Origin: Isoetes taiwanensis | Taxonomy: Eukaryota > Streptophyta > Lycopodiopsida > Isoetales > Isoetaceae | NCBI GenBank assembly: GCA_021234155.1 | Contig: JAJEKV010000002.1 | Coordinates: 12,875,798 to 12,939,797, forward strand | Direction: 5' to 3' | DNA: 64,000 bases | Part shown: in pieces, positions 36,883 to 49,620 of the stretch | Layout of the letters: every line of letters starts with the position of its first letter | How positions within the stretch are numbered: the stretch's first letter is position 1 | Position numbers and translations under genes: made by a program | Notes under the pieces: model-generated | Told to the model about the DNA's origin: nothing | Database searches by the model: none | What the model saw: only the letters and a program-made list of their open reading frames with translations

Positions 36883-38028
36883 TAACTTTTGTTTTGTTTA
36901 GTTCTCTTCATATACTGTTGTTCCTAAGTGTGGGTGTGTTTTACATGCTTGATATGGCCATTTTAAGCTAGATCAAAGCGTTTTTAACTTAATTTATTTT
37001 AGTTTTTTTTACTGAGCTTTTCAGGTGACGAGGCGGCAACTTGACGGTAGTCGATATAGAAAAGTTGAAGGCGGTGAGGGTTGGAGAGCCACCGGTCGGG
37101 GAAAGTTTTTTGGTAGCGAACTTTCTGCGATCTTTGGAATCTCGATGAATCTTGATTAATTCTCCTCGAGGTTCTTTGAAATTAATGATTTAGAATCGTC
37201 CAGGCTTAGTGCGGTATTTTCAATGAATATGGAGATAATTCATGTTTGAGTTAAGAAACTCTTTTGTTTTTGATCACGAATTCCATAGCTTGAGCATGGC
37301 GATAAAATCAATTCAGGCCGATTACAAGCTCTTTCTTGCATTTCTAAATGATTTTTGAGGACCAAGCTAAATTAGGTTTTCGCGAGTTACTTTTGCAAGA
37401 ACACCCATTGAATTTGCAAGAATTGGAAACTTTAGATGGAGGAAAAGAATCAAAAAGTATCAAATGGGCGAGATGTTAAGTCTTTGATTTTTCGCGAGGT
37501 TTGGGAAAAGCTATGCAAAGCGGCCCAGATACACATCAAGTAATCAAGCTGATTCAAGACACTCGATTTGATAGAGAGAGTTTATGACTTGGCTTCCAAA
37601 TAATGAATTGAGAACCCTTTTGCAAGGGCTTTTACTTTGGTCACATATTGCAAAAGCAACTGCGGAATCAGCCGGGGATTTAAGATTGGTGAAGCGGTCT
37701 TCTGCAGCCCGGTCAACTACGAGGATTGGCCAAACTCGGTGAACAAACATGTAGATACTTCGGGGAAGAACACCCTTTGCCTTTCTTTGAATCACACTTA
37801 AGGTCACTTTCCATATGTATGAGAATAGCGAAGAAGGAATTGAGTGCTTGAGAAGCAGTGAGCTGTTGAGGTAATGGAAAGGTTCCGCCAAGCCCATTTC
37901 GAATGCAAACTTCAATCGCAGGACCTCAATTGATCCATGGTTCCATGGATCCAATCATGTTCATTCATATGTTGCTGCTGCTTCCCCAAATCGAGCATGT
38001 CGAGCTTCAGGTAATGGATCCACGATCC

Positions 38029-38330
38029 ATGTTCATTCTAGCTCTCACTTTATTTTTTTCTTCCAAAGCATTAGAAGTTAGCCGTTTTACGCCATCTTTA
38101 GGTTAATGCTACATTAAATCATCCATACTGCGAGGCAAAAATTGGTATCCATTTGTGCAAGATCGGTTTTAAATATTCACATCCAAAATATGATTATATT
38201 ATTGTGGGAGGTGGGCTAGCAGGATGTCCTCTTGCGGCAACACTCAAAAATTCTGAGTTTTGTTGCTTGAAAGTACGGAGATCCCAAGGCTGGGCGTGAG
38301 GAATTTTTATGATATTAGGACATTTTAAAG
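38029..38330 (+). CDS. GMC oxidoreductase, HOTHEAD-like, N-terminal fragment
   Basis: ATG 38029 gives MFILALTLFFSSKALEV, a hydrophobic secretory-type start. After an indel the frame at 38189-38245 reads YDYIIVGGGLAGCPLAATL. This is the Rossmann FAD-binding loop (Gly-X-Gly-X-X-Gly type, with the Cys-Pro-Leu-Ala-Ala-Thr tail) characteristic of plant GMC oxidoreductases of the HOTHEAD and hydroxynitrile-lyase group. The following residues correspond to VLLLE and NFYDI seen in both arms. These flavoenzymes oxidise alcohols or cleave cyanohydrins; HOTHEAD is linked to cuticle and fatty-acid oxidation. I cannot say which substrate applies. Only about the first 100 residues of a protein usually near 550-600 long are visible; no later conserved block was found. 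Confidence 0.68.
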
Positions 38331-39539
38331 TCGGAGAAAAATCAAAGGTTGAAGTACGGAGAGCGAACTTGGAAGCAAGAGGGGGCATTTTTCGCTGGCG
38401 CAAAGATTGGAGCACATCAAGTCCAGTGGATAAATACATTAAGGCATGAGGTGGAAGGAGATTACCTATGATTGGTGAGTTATTCCTGAGGTTTTCGTAC
38501 TTACTTGCGTGCCCAGATCTACTACTCACGGGAGGCGATAAATGCGAAGCTTTGGTTTGAGATGGGCTGTAGCGGATTCCAGCAATTTGTAGTATGATTT
38601 TAAGAATGCAAATATCTCTCTATATATGTGCGAAAATAGGGTTTCAAAATTTGGGATTCTGCAAAATGCGAGGCTGATAAAAATCCCAGAGGCATCATGT
38701 GGAAATCAAAGCGGTACCTTTGGAGGCGGTCGAAAATATGCAAGCTAGCAATTGTGACAAGCCATTGTCACAAAGAAAGTGCTCAGCCCAGGCTTTGCAT
38801 TGACATAAACTGACATCGACTTTTTTTCTTCAATTTTGCTCTGTCACAGTTCTATCCTCGGCTTTTGCCGTACGCTCTATGCGCCAATTTTTGCCTTTGT
38901 CCACCTTTCACGATATTTGATGGAAATGCGGCATCCGGCGTCAGTTTAATGGTTGAAGTTAGGTGGCGTGGCGAAAGAAAAAAAGAGTGAAAAGAAAAAG
39001 CGAGCGTATGCGTGGAGTAAGGAATAAAAATCTGAGTGGGATCGTGAGGTGTGAGAGCAAAGCTGGAGTGTTGTTGGATTTGTTTTGGCAAATTGAAGCA
39101 ATAGAATCGTGGAAAAGGCCGATTCATATTCGAGGATTAGCGGGGAGAGATACGCAGTTAGATAGATGATTCTTTGTTTGTATCTGGAATCGGTAGAAAT
39201 CGGTTATGCTTGGTTGATTCTTCGCGGTCTTCATGGGATCTTGCGAAAGCACTTTCTTGAAGGTTCTTTTATGGTACTGTTTTGTTGCCGAGCTTTCCTG
39301 AGTCAGGACTTTAGCGCTCTGGTTTTTACTGGATTGCTCAGTCATTGAATGCATTTCAATATATGGCCCTCGATTGCTTTTTGTTGCTCTGATAAGAAAA
39401 CTGGTTTTGCTATAAAAACCGGTGATTGATGATTGTTTGAAATTCCCGAAGGTAGCGTTCTTTGTGTGGAAAACGGGGGCATGGATCTGCTAGTGAATAA
39501 TACGTAATTATCAGATTAGTAAACCAATTGGTAGGGCCG

Positions 39540-39830
39540 AGGCCGAGTAGTGGATTTCCTCACAGGTTCAAATCAGGGCCTGAGTATAACAATATTTTTG
39601 GGGCGGCGGTACATCTCTGCGAGGTCGGTTGGGGGCAGCCATGCTTTGGGGGTTTGTTGATCGCAGTTCACGAGGAATCGCCTCCTCTGCTCTGTACTTG
39701 ACAGCGTTCTGGTATAGCTACCTCCCCTTTCTGATTCGGGCCTTATTGGCTTCGAGTGATGAAGAACTACCCAGGGAACAAATTTTAGGGCCGATTAGAC
39801 TTGCGAAAAAGGAAAAAGAATAGGAGCAAA
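39540..39830 (+). CDS. Mirror copy of the 15.7-16.1 kb coding-like fragment
   Basis: Reads MGAAMLWG from 39629 and, in another frame upstream, a YNNIFGA segment. It ends LAKKEKE. Family not recognised. Confidence 0.25.
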
Positions 39831-40749
39831 ATCCTATAGTAGTCCGCGGTCGCGAAAGCCGCGTTTCCTTTAAAAGGAGGCGGCTTATTAAACGCGAGTG
39901 AAAACTTCTTTTCGACTAAACACTTCACAATGGACTTAAATGTATTTTTATTTAACATCTTTATGCTTATTTGTTGTATGTTTTTTGTAGCAACAAAGCT
40001 TGATATGGAAATATTATATAGATTAGTGGAATAGACATCTTAATAAGAGAAACCATCAAATTTACTTGATAGAGATGAGACGGCAGTTGATTTGAGCATA
40101 TCGATTTGAAGCTCTCTTGGCGAATTTTGTGATTTAAGTTTTGGAATGAAAAACCTTGGGGCGAGGGTAGAAACGGGAGCATCATTATTGTTTAAATCAC
40201 AACAAATTTTTCCACCAAGAGACACGGAGACACGTGCATTTGGTACTACCTAAGAATTTGACTTCCGGTATAGGAGGCTTCGGTATAAAACATCTATTAC
40301 AAATAGCCTCCCCATTGGCCGCGAGAGAGCTTTTGGCGTGGCATCAGTAAGGGCCCTTATTTGACCTCAAAACTCTAATGAAGGAGAAGAAGCGGGATGT
40401 GGATGGAATTCGCATTTGCTGATCTGATGAAGAGAGTGGCAATACAAGAGTTGCAAAGGATGAGCAAGCTCTCCGGCCGGATGTCGAAGGTAGACACACT
40501 CAATTTCGCGGGAACTAAAGAAAGATATTTCTATTCTCAAAATCGATATTGATAATTATGAAACTAATATGAGTATTGGCACGCAGGGTAAAGCATGTGG
40601 CTCACTTGCATGGAATGAAATCGAGAAGAGTCTCTTTAAGCGGGAATGGGAACTTATAATTTTCCAATGTCCAGAAAGGGCAACCATGTGAGAAACGTGG
40701 CCTTACATTTCAAGAATAGTTATGGTAAGATTAATTCATGTGTTACCAT

Positions 40750-41300
40750 GTTATATGTTTGATGTTGTCTTTGGAATGCATGCATTGCATTGCATGGAAA
40801 TTTGTGATGTTGAAAGTTCCTCCAGTATTCTCGATGAACTTGGTTTAGGAACTTCAAGCCACCCGGAATTGAGATGAAGAAGAATCAGAGTGAAGAAAGC
40901 GAAGCGAAGAAGTATAAAAAACGATGAAGGAAAAACGGCGAGGAAGAAGTAAAGAAAAAAACGGCGAAGAGTGGAAAAGCGGAAGGAGGTGACACCCACG
41001 AAGGAGGGTGAGAGAAGAAGAAACTGAAAGCTGAGAGCACCTCTTTGTTTAATGATCCACCAAGTTGGATTTTTATTTTGTCAGTGCTTAGAAAAGAATA
41101 ACAAGGAGTGCCACTAAGTCATGTGATCAAAACCCATGAATCAAGGTATTTATTAGGTATTTTCTCAAGTTACCTTTGCTTGAAGTTTGTTTTATTCCTT
41201 ACTTGATCCAATTGATGTGAAGGACAAGGTTGAATCGATGAAGTTTTCTCATTTAACTTCGTGAAGATAGTCCTCGAGATAGGCACTAAAAGCGGTAGTG
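40750..41300 (+). CDS. Mirror copy of the 14.2-14.8 kb coding-like fragment
   Basis: Lys/Glu-rich lead followed by STSLFNDPPSW. Several frame changes. Family unknown. Confidence 0.22.
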
Positions 41301-42109
41301 TTAACATTGAGATTTGAGATGTCTTGCAGTACTTAAGATTTTTTTCACTGCGGAACCATTTTGATGATGTTATGAATATGGTATCCGGCATTATTTTACT
41401 TGATGCATGATTTGTCTCAAAATGAAAGATAAACAACATAATAGCCCCTAGCGTGTGCATTTGACTTACAACGGCTTTTTAAATCTTGAAAAATTTCAAA
41501 AGTGTGGTTGGGCCAGGAAAGGTGCTATGTAGTAGGAGTTTAGAACAAGGGTTTATACGCAATGAGCACTCCGGTTAAAGGTAAACACTTTTTGACGCTC
41601 CAGAAATTTTATTGTACACTAACCTAACTTGTATTATCACAGATCCTCGATTCCGATTCGCATTGGTTGAGCAAATACCAATACGCGAGCACTTCTAAGT
41701 GTTATCTTGCACATTTGCTTGCACAAATAAATTTTTATTGACTTGTGTGTTTGCAGTGAGAGTGAAACCTGATGGTGATCTCACCCGGCTTCGCGTGAAT
41801 ATTATTACTCCGGCCTGAGAGGAAAGTGTTGTTGTCTCCCAAGCCGGGCGGCCCCATGGAGGGATGATGTTACCATGGAAGTGGTTGGGCGCATAAAGTT
41901 GCGGCTCTAATTTAATCTTCATGTTGATATCTTTGTTTTTTATGAGAAATATGCGCAATTTTCCTTAGTTTAGCATTGGTTTTGAACCTATTACGTATCC
42001 TGCTTGATATCAAATGAAATTTCTTATAAATCAAATGATATGAATTTCAACATCATGTTTGCTTGCTATTTTGAACTTTTTGTTATGAATATCTTATGTA
42101 CATGAATGT

Positions 42110-42335
42110 TAGAGTCTAGTCATACACGAATTTCAATTCAAACACACTTCCAATTCAATTTCAATTCACACACACAGATTTCAAATACTTCCCAGATTCA
42201 ATTTTAATTCACACACACTTACTGATTCAATTTCAATTCACACTCTGATTCAAACCACGATTCCAAATCAAATTCAATTCACACAAAATTCAAACACACT
42301 TCCAATTCAATTTCAATTCACACCTGATCAATTTT
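42110..42335. repeat. Mirror of the minisatellite
   Basis: AATTCAATTTCAATTCACAC-type units, complement of 13105-13330. Confidence 0.75.
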
Positions 42336-42489
42336 AATCTCAATAAAAACAATGGTTAAAATTTTGTTACAAATCAATGGTTAAAATTTCAATACAATGG
42401 TTTGTAACAATGGTTACAATCATAGAATGGTATAAAATGTACAATTTAAAAGAACAACTGGTATATCTTCTTCTTCCAGAGGTTCTTGT

Positions 42490-45400
42490 TCTTTGTTAAC
42501 TTAGAGCTCACTTGATGGGGTTAAAAACCGAGGTTTGGCTTCTCGGTCTGCTTTGAATTACGTAGTATTTGTCCAATATTTGGTTATGTGTATCTTACGG
42601 CCGGATCAAAGCGATTTACCACTAATCTTGCTTTCGACTATAAGCAGTAACCAAATGACTATAAATATTGCACTCACGGTTCATTTACGGTAACTCGCAT
42701 TTCACTGCCCCCTAAGAACTTGTAGAATAATCCGGTCTTGACTACCTAATTTATAGCAAACTTTTGGCCCCACATGGATCTTTGAATGCCTTCTCCACCA
42801 CATGTTTCACCTTTGTGCACTTCAACATAGAAGTCCACATTCTCCCTTATTGTCACGGCTCTGCAGCTTCACGAGGAAATTATCTCCAAGCTGCAAGAAT
42901 ATCAGGACTTCCGTGAGGGGATCACCTTCAAAAGCGGGGCCATCCACAACATCTTCCATGTCGGCCCTTTGGTCTTAGCTTTCAGGGGCTGTTACTTGCT
43001 ATTCTACCTTTGTTAGGGCACTTGCCATGTTTGCCTAACCAACGAATTATAGCCGAAACAACATGTCTATATGAGCAACTTGTGGCGGATCGTAGCGAAT
43101 TGGCTGACTGGAATGGAATTTGCTTGAACCCGAAGGTGTAGTACAATCATATCTCGACCTATCAACCTGCGTCTACTCCCAATTTTCCCGGAAAAACACA
43201 TTTAGGAAAAGCGATATTTCCAGCACACTACTTGATTAAAGCGATATTTGCCGGCACACACTGCGGTTAAAAGCGTGCTTTTACACTAACTTGATTTAAA
43301 GCGGTATTTGAAGCATACCTAAACACAATGCTTTACCACCGATTGTAGGTTGTCCACTGAAATGCTTAACGAGAAAAACTCTTGCATCATGTGCATTCGG
43401 TGGGATCTCTTTTCATCTCCGCGTGCCAAGAGCTGCGTTTAATGGCGGCTCGGCACCATCATGTTCACATTCCATTAACTTGATGCGGCCAAAAACAGAA
43501 TTAAAACTACAAATCAAATGTAGTTGCACTTTGCCGTGGGGAGGCAAAGTAATTCCAATTATTGGAATGCCATTATGTGGATTCCTACCAAGGAAATAAA
43601 AGTTCCTTGCTCTATTGGCGAGATGAGCACCCATGGAGACCACATGATATTATGCATTTATATACTTGCTTACATTTGTAAAAATGCATGATGCTTGTTC
43701 AAACAATACTTGCAAAGGTAAGGTATCATAGTGCACGATAAATACGATATGTAGAAATGAGTCTCTTTTATAATTCTTCTCTCATTTTCATCTTGGATCA
43801 TCACGACAATGTTGCATGTCTATATGTAATATGCACTAAAATTGTGCATTGATCATTCTTCCGGTGTAGACTCGTATCTCTTAAGATCTTAAAAGTATAA
43901 TTCTCGGCCGGAAGTATATACGAGAAACTATGGTGTCCTTTGGAAATGTTGCCAAACACTCCTGGGTATTTGGCACATATCTTCCCTCATAATTATGTGG
44001 TATAAATTCTTTTAAGACTCTCTTGGCTTCTGGATAATCTCTATGATTTGTGCATTTGTAAACGGTTTGGTAAGCTGGTTTAGTAAAAAACAGCACTCTC
44101 CTTGCCATGAGCTCGGGTTCTCTATGGGTTCAAGTACCTATTTCTCATCATACCTAACCTTATTTGTGTGCTTGCCTAATGAAATCTATTTTTTTATATG
44201 ATACACACAACAACAAGTTTCTCTATCCACAACCTTCCTTACATATGGTGGTTTGAGCATGGAAACATCGAAAAGACAAGTCAAACTTGGGATATTCCAG
44301 CGTTAAAATGCTTATAGAAAGTAACTGCAAGTGCAAATTCTAAGTTATAAAAAGATTTTTAAAAGCGCCTTGAGAAAATGAATATAGAAACACTAGCAGG
44401 TTTCCTCTAGAAAATGCAAGGGATGCATTATGTTCACTCTTTTACTTACAAGTCGATCTTCACCACATGTTTTGCAAGGTGACACTCTAGTGTTATTCCT
44501 CGAAGTCAACCCTTGAAGTTTCCTCGATCATAAAGCTTGTCGCCGAGGTCTTTTCTTAAACATTGACCATGGTCCTTCCCGTTGTGACCAAGTCTTCTCT
44601 TAAAACACTTGAGACAATTCTTCTATTAGGAGTTTGGTGCTTTGGAAAGTCCCCTTCTATTATTTGTGTGCGGCATTGGCAGAGTAAGCCCATGTGACAC
44701 TTCTTGCTCTCCATGCATCGTATCTTGTGGGGCACAAATGAATCCTTCAAAGTTGTCCTTATAGCTTTCATTGTTTTGAATTCTTTGGTGGTTTTGAACA
44801 CCTAGACAGGGCGACCATTTGGTGCACCCCTTAGAATATCTTCCTATCTTTCCTTAGCATTCCTACAAATATTATTAACAAGTTTGCCAATATTCTTTGG
44901 CTTGATCTTTTCTTTTTTTTTTTTTGTCTTTGAAATCACCATTCGGCAAGCTTTCATCATTGCGGCCTCCCTTTCTCTCTGTCTTTGTCTTCTTTTCTTC
45001 TTTTGTTTTAGCTCTCTTTGCTTCACAAAAGAACACCTAAAGAAGCTAACAAAGTTAATTCTGTAAAAGAGTACATAAAAAACAATTGGAGATAAAACTT
45101 GACATACCTTCAATATCCATTGGAGCTTGTGTCTCATTTTGAATAATTCACCATGTGCCTTCTACTTGCCATAAAATGGGTTTGTGTTTCTTCGCAACAA
45201 ATTCACCGCAATTCACGGAAAGATAAATCAAGAACCAAGGTTAGTCATGAAGTTTCTCTTTACCGCGAAGCAAGCAACAATATAATAAATCTTTGAATTT
45301 TGGATCCTCTACTCCGGCATTTGTGTCATTATTTTAACCCAGCATATGCTTCTTGGCAGAGAAACATCCACCACCTTAGATGAAAGTTTTTACATTCAAT

Positions 45401-45822
45401 ATCATTACAAAATTCACTTTGGTTATTCTGACACTAAACAAGCACTAACAACATACCTTCATCTATTTTTCATACTTTGAATATCCTCACATTCTTGTTT
45501 CATCTTGGGCCAGCCCGGCGGGTTACGTCTTCTCCTATTAAGGCACAACAATTAAAAATCAAGTGTCAGTGAGTCAGAGCAGTAGGTAGAAAACCTGGCA
45601 TACCTCTAGAATCATCTTGTCATCAAAATTCTTCTTTGAAACTAAGGCTGACACTCCATAAATCTTTAGGATTCTTGAAATTATTGTAAGCGATAGGGTA
45701 GATTGAGGATCAAATTGCACTCGGTTCTTGCTTGGCGAAGGGAAGGCAAGGAAGAAGGCGAGAATTCCAGTCCATAGTGGGCCAGAGATGAATGAATTGA
45801 AAAGAAATTTTTGAAAGAACAT
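42490..45822 (-). CDS. Mirror copy of the multi-exon gene-like region
   Basis: The start ATG is at 45822-45820 (MFFQKFLFNSFISG). The first block ends at CTAGAG before GTATGCC (45604-45598). The acidic block ends ATGAAG before GTATGT (45456-45451). The Lys-rich block (about 44840-45030) reads KPKNIGKLVNNICRNA. The next readable block is IRTTLKDSFVPHKI (about 44750), then a frame to 44556 containing HQTPNRRIVSSVLREDL. Further blocks: TKPAYQTVYKCTNHRDYPEA (44088-44029) and GAHLANRARNFYFLGRN (43640-43580). This is the better reading of several blocks; the family is unrecognised. Confidence 0.38.
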
Positions 45823-46314
45823 GAGACAACACCCAGCCATTTCCCATTTGGTGCAAATTATTTCAGAAGCGCCCTAAAGCGTGCATGGCAAAGTAGAATG
45901 AAGAGTGAAAATTAGCATTGGCTTGATGCGAGGGCCAGGCGTGGCGTGCGATGCGGAAGTTCAGCGGTTTTCAGCCTCGGGTGTAAGCCCACATGCTTTT
46001 GCATATGTAAAAAACACGCGTGTATAGCTTAAGTTTACGTAATCTATTGTGATTCTAACACATGGTAAAATTGCTAATCAGCGAGAATGAAGTCCCTAAA
46101 GGAACATAAACAAGGCTTTTCATTTAAGCAGTCAATGCAAAACATCTAACAAAACAAAGCACAGGGTAATCTAATCAAAAGCGAGAGTTTATATGATGCA
46201 AAAGAAACAAATGCAAATCATTCAATTTAAATAGATCACTCCTAGATACTACAAAGTAGATTAGTATAAAAAAACAAAACAACCGCGAACTTTTTAGTTC
46301 CACTGTCACGAAGA

Positions 46315-47515
46315 CAAGGTTGAGACATCTAACCTTGCAAAAGGTTATCTTGGTCGAGGCGGACATACTCGGCTCCACTTGTATATTGGGACAACCTTAT
46401 AGATCCCTATCACTTGTTCATGAACTTGAGCAATACCATTCAAAAAATACAATTCCAAACATCAAATCCGCGTATTTGTAAATACACCGTAACAGGAAGT
46501 CTAGAAAAGAAACTTGGTGCCCAAAAATCACGGTTCATTCTAAAGAGTGGGATATTAATGTCACCAGCGGTAAAACCGGATTTAAGATAGAAAAGAAAAA
46601 CCATAGAATTATCATTCATAAAATATTTTCATTTAGAACATCTTTGTAGCATACCATACGACACTATGCCATGGAAAATGATAGCAAATATAAATCATCT
46701 TGGCCTATTCGTAGATACATATTGATGGAATGAAACCACCCCCATTTTATGGTAAAATATCAAGATTTTCATGCTTATATAACATTTGATGCCTAATGTT
46801 GTATTTTGTGAATAATTGGGAGAAAATTATATTCCTTGATCTTTTTAAACACAAGTCATTACCCAAGAAAGGAGAGATCTTTCGATGGTCAAAATGTCAG
46901 CGAAATATTTCCATTTGCTGATTTCGCGGTCTTGAGTGCTCCTTGCTTCGAAGCATCAAAGTATAAAGAGTTGGTAGATGAAACTCAGAGTTTTCTTGAT
47001 GGGAACCAAAGCAAGTTAGCCTTTAAAAGGGTAAAATGCTAAGCTACTAGCGGTAAAGCAAAAGATCATGGCTTATGGCCCTTCAGCCATATACAACAAA
47101 TATGTCCAAGTAATAACCCGGAAGAAATTGAAAAACAATAAATAAGATAAGGTAAGAACCACTTCCTTTTGCTGATTTTTCCTTTTTTGGTAGTCACGCT
47201 CAATATCACATAATTCATTTACTCTCAAATAATGATTAAGTAAAGCCTTCTACAAAGCTTTTATAAAAATCTTCACCAGTTAAGCTGGTGAATCTGGTAC
47301 GGTTTTAGAGGTCAAGTACTTTACCTTAAGTTTGGAGAACACCAAAGCGAAGTCGCGGTGTATGGGAAGCGTCAGCAGTCTAAACCCCATGGTATAGGTA
47401 AAAGTTATCAAACATTATCATTTAATGGCGGATTCGACAAGAGGCCCTTACAGAGACCTATCCGCAATGGTTTTTATACACTATAAGACCAAACTCTATG
47501 CCTAAAAATGCAGCA
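46315..47515. repeat. Module A, mirror of the full copy
   Basis: Reverse complement of 7790-9025. Direct-orientation paralogue of 54510-55690: both run from GACAAGGTT...CATCTAACC through TATATTGGGACAACC and AAAGGAGAGATCTTTC to CTATGCC. Confidence 0.75.
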
Positions 47516-48871
47516 TAACATGAAATCTTACTTTATATTTATAGTAATGATAAAGAAAGAAAAGATTCAATCACCGAACATCACGGATAATAGTAAATAC
47601 TCCTTCCTTGTTTTGTTAAATACCTATTCAAATGAAAAACACGATAAGATGAGCATTCCTCCTCCTTTGAGTTCTTGAAGATTAAAGTCGGTGATTGATT
47701 GTCTTATTTCCGACCAATATTGAGCGTTGTTGAAGTATTACCATAAAGAGCCGCGGGCCTCAAATTTGATTGAAGATGCTTCCCAATTTCGTTTTCTTGG
47801 ATGCCAATATGTCAATCGGTGTCTATACAGCCATTCTTCAGTGGTGATTTTTACGTAGGCAACTCCTTCATTATGGTTGCTTGGCTCTTGCTCTACCTAA
47901 AGAGGCTTTGATCCTTGCACACTTTCGTATCATGTCAATCCAGTTCAGTCATCCTGTAGAGACTACATTTTGCACTCCCATGGCAACAAGGCGTAACTTA
48001 GCTGTGCATATCACACTACAGCGGTAGTTAAGCAAACATAAAAGCTTCACCATCATTTATGTAGGCAAAGGATCTTGGTAAAACAATCTTCGGCTCTTTG
48101 TTATTCATCTTTATTTAAAGCATTATGATACCATAAACAGGATTAATGCACCACACTTTTTCATGGAAATCCATAAAGGATATCTTCATCTTCGGGTAAA
48201 TTGTTGTCCTGTCAGTGATATTATGAGGTGAGTGCATTAGGATTTTTTAGAAATCTTAGGGTACAAAAGGAAGCCTCTTTGCGGCATGCTGGAGCTTTGA
48301 GCTTAAGATATTTTTGATGAGGAAACATGGCTAACGTGCACCATAAAGCAGACTTTATGAAAACCTAAGAATCCTAGCCATAGCTTAGGGGATCGGGTTT
48401 ACCGCGTCCTCACGATGTAAGAACTCACTCCAGCGAGAGCAAAATAGCCGGATATTACAGTATCTCTTGAGAATAAAGTGAAATTTCTTAAAATGAGCCA
48501 AATTAATGGCACCGAAAAGTTGGGAGATACCCGCTCAGCTGTTGGAGTTCAAGACTAGTGGCAACAAATTAAAAGATTCAAGTTTACCTTTTTCACCCGT
48601 GCCTCTCCTAGGTCCCAAGGGAGAAAGTGACATTGTCACATGCCAAAATTTAACTTAAGCGTAGCTCCACCATTCTATTTGACGTCAAAAATCATGCCTA
48701 TGAAACTTAAGCATGCAAGTAAAATTTGCCAGTAACGACAGTGGCAACAATGCCTTATATTATGAAAAGGTGCATGCGCAGAAAGTCAATAATAGAAATG
48801 AAGCAATTTTTCTTCAACTATAATAATGGAACCAATTTGCATACCTTGGAATTCATAGCTCTTGTGACTTC

Positions 48872-49620
48872 TCACGTTTCCAAATGTGGCATTATATACC
48901 ATATCATGGTACGTGTCCTCATGTAATGGTTACATCCAATAAATACTACCGCAGTGCTCAATATCCAGCCTTCACAATTGCAACCTTGTTGTCCCAAAAA
49001 TGCCTCACCAATATAGTTCAATGGTCTCACCAAATGTTCAAGGTTTGCAAGATTAAAGGTCTCACACACTTTGTAAGCTCAAAAACTCGTGTAAGTTCCC
49101 TTGTGTAGGTTTCCCTTAATTGCTCAACAACATGGCTAGTCTCGATTGCTCACCAGCGATGGCATAAGCAAAATCAATGCCATATAGAATCTCATAAGTG
49201 GCAAAATTGCCATACCTTATTTACGTCATTTTAGAGCTTGAGATACTACATTACTTAGGGGAAAAACTTAAGGTTACTCATTTATCACAACCATAAAGAC
49301 ATGTCCAAAGGTTGAGTAGAGTGGGCATATTACATGAAAATTCCACAAAATAAAGCCAACAATATGTGATGTGGTGCTCCATTGGAAATTCTTTACCAAA
49401 TATCAAAATTGCTGTAATCAAGATCAAATGTTGCCCAGTAAATGTGCACTCATACTTATTGTGCCATTCAGATATCAACTTTACAAATTGACCATGCCCA
49501 CAAAAAATGTCATGTTTGCAAGCTTACCAAATGTTTTAATTTTCGACTTCGAATGGCCAAATTGTTGTAGGGTCATAGCCTAATGTGTCCCAGCCTGATC
49601 CAATGATTGAGCTTTTCATG
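48872..49620 (-). CDS. Mirror of the 5.5-6.4 kb possible coding fragment
   Basis: The frame 49069-48872 reads NLEHLVRPLNYIGEAFLGQQ. Upstream (in gene direction) are SMEHHITYCWLYFVEFSCNM and other pieces to about 49478. Family unknown. Confidence 0.25.
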
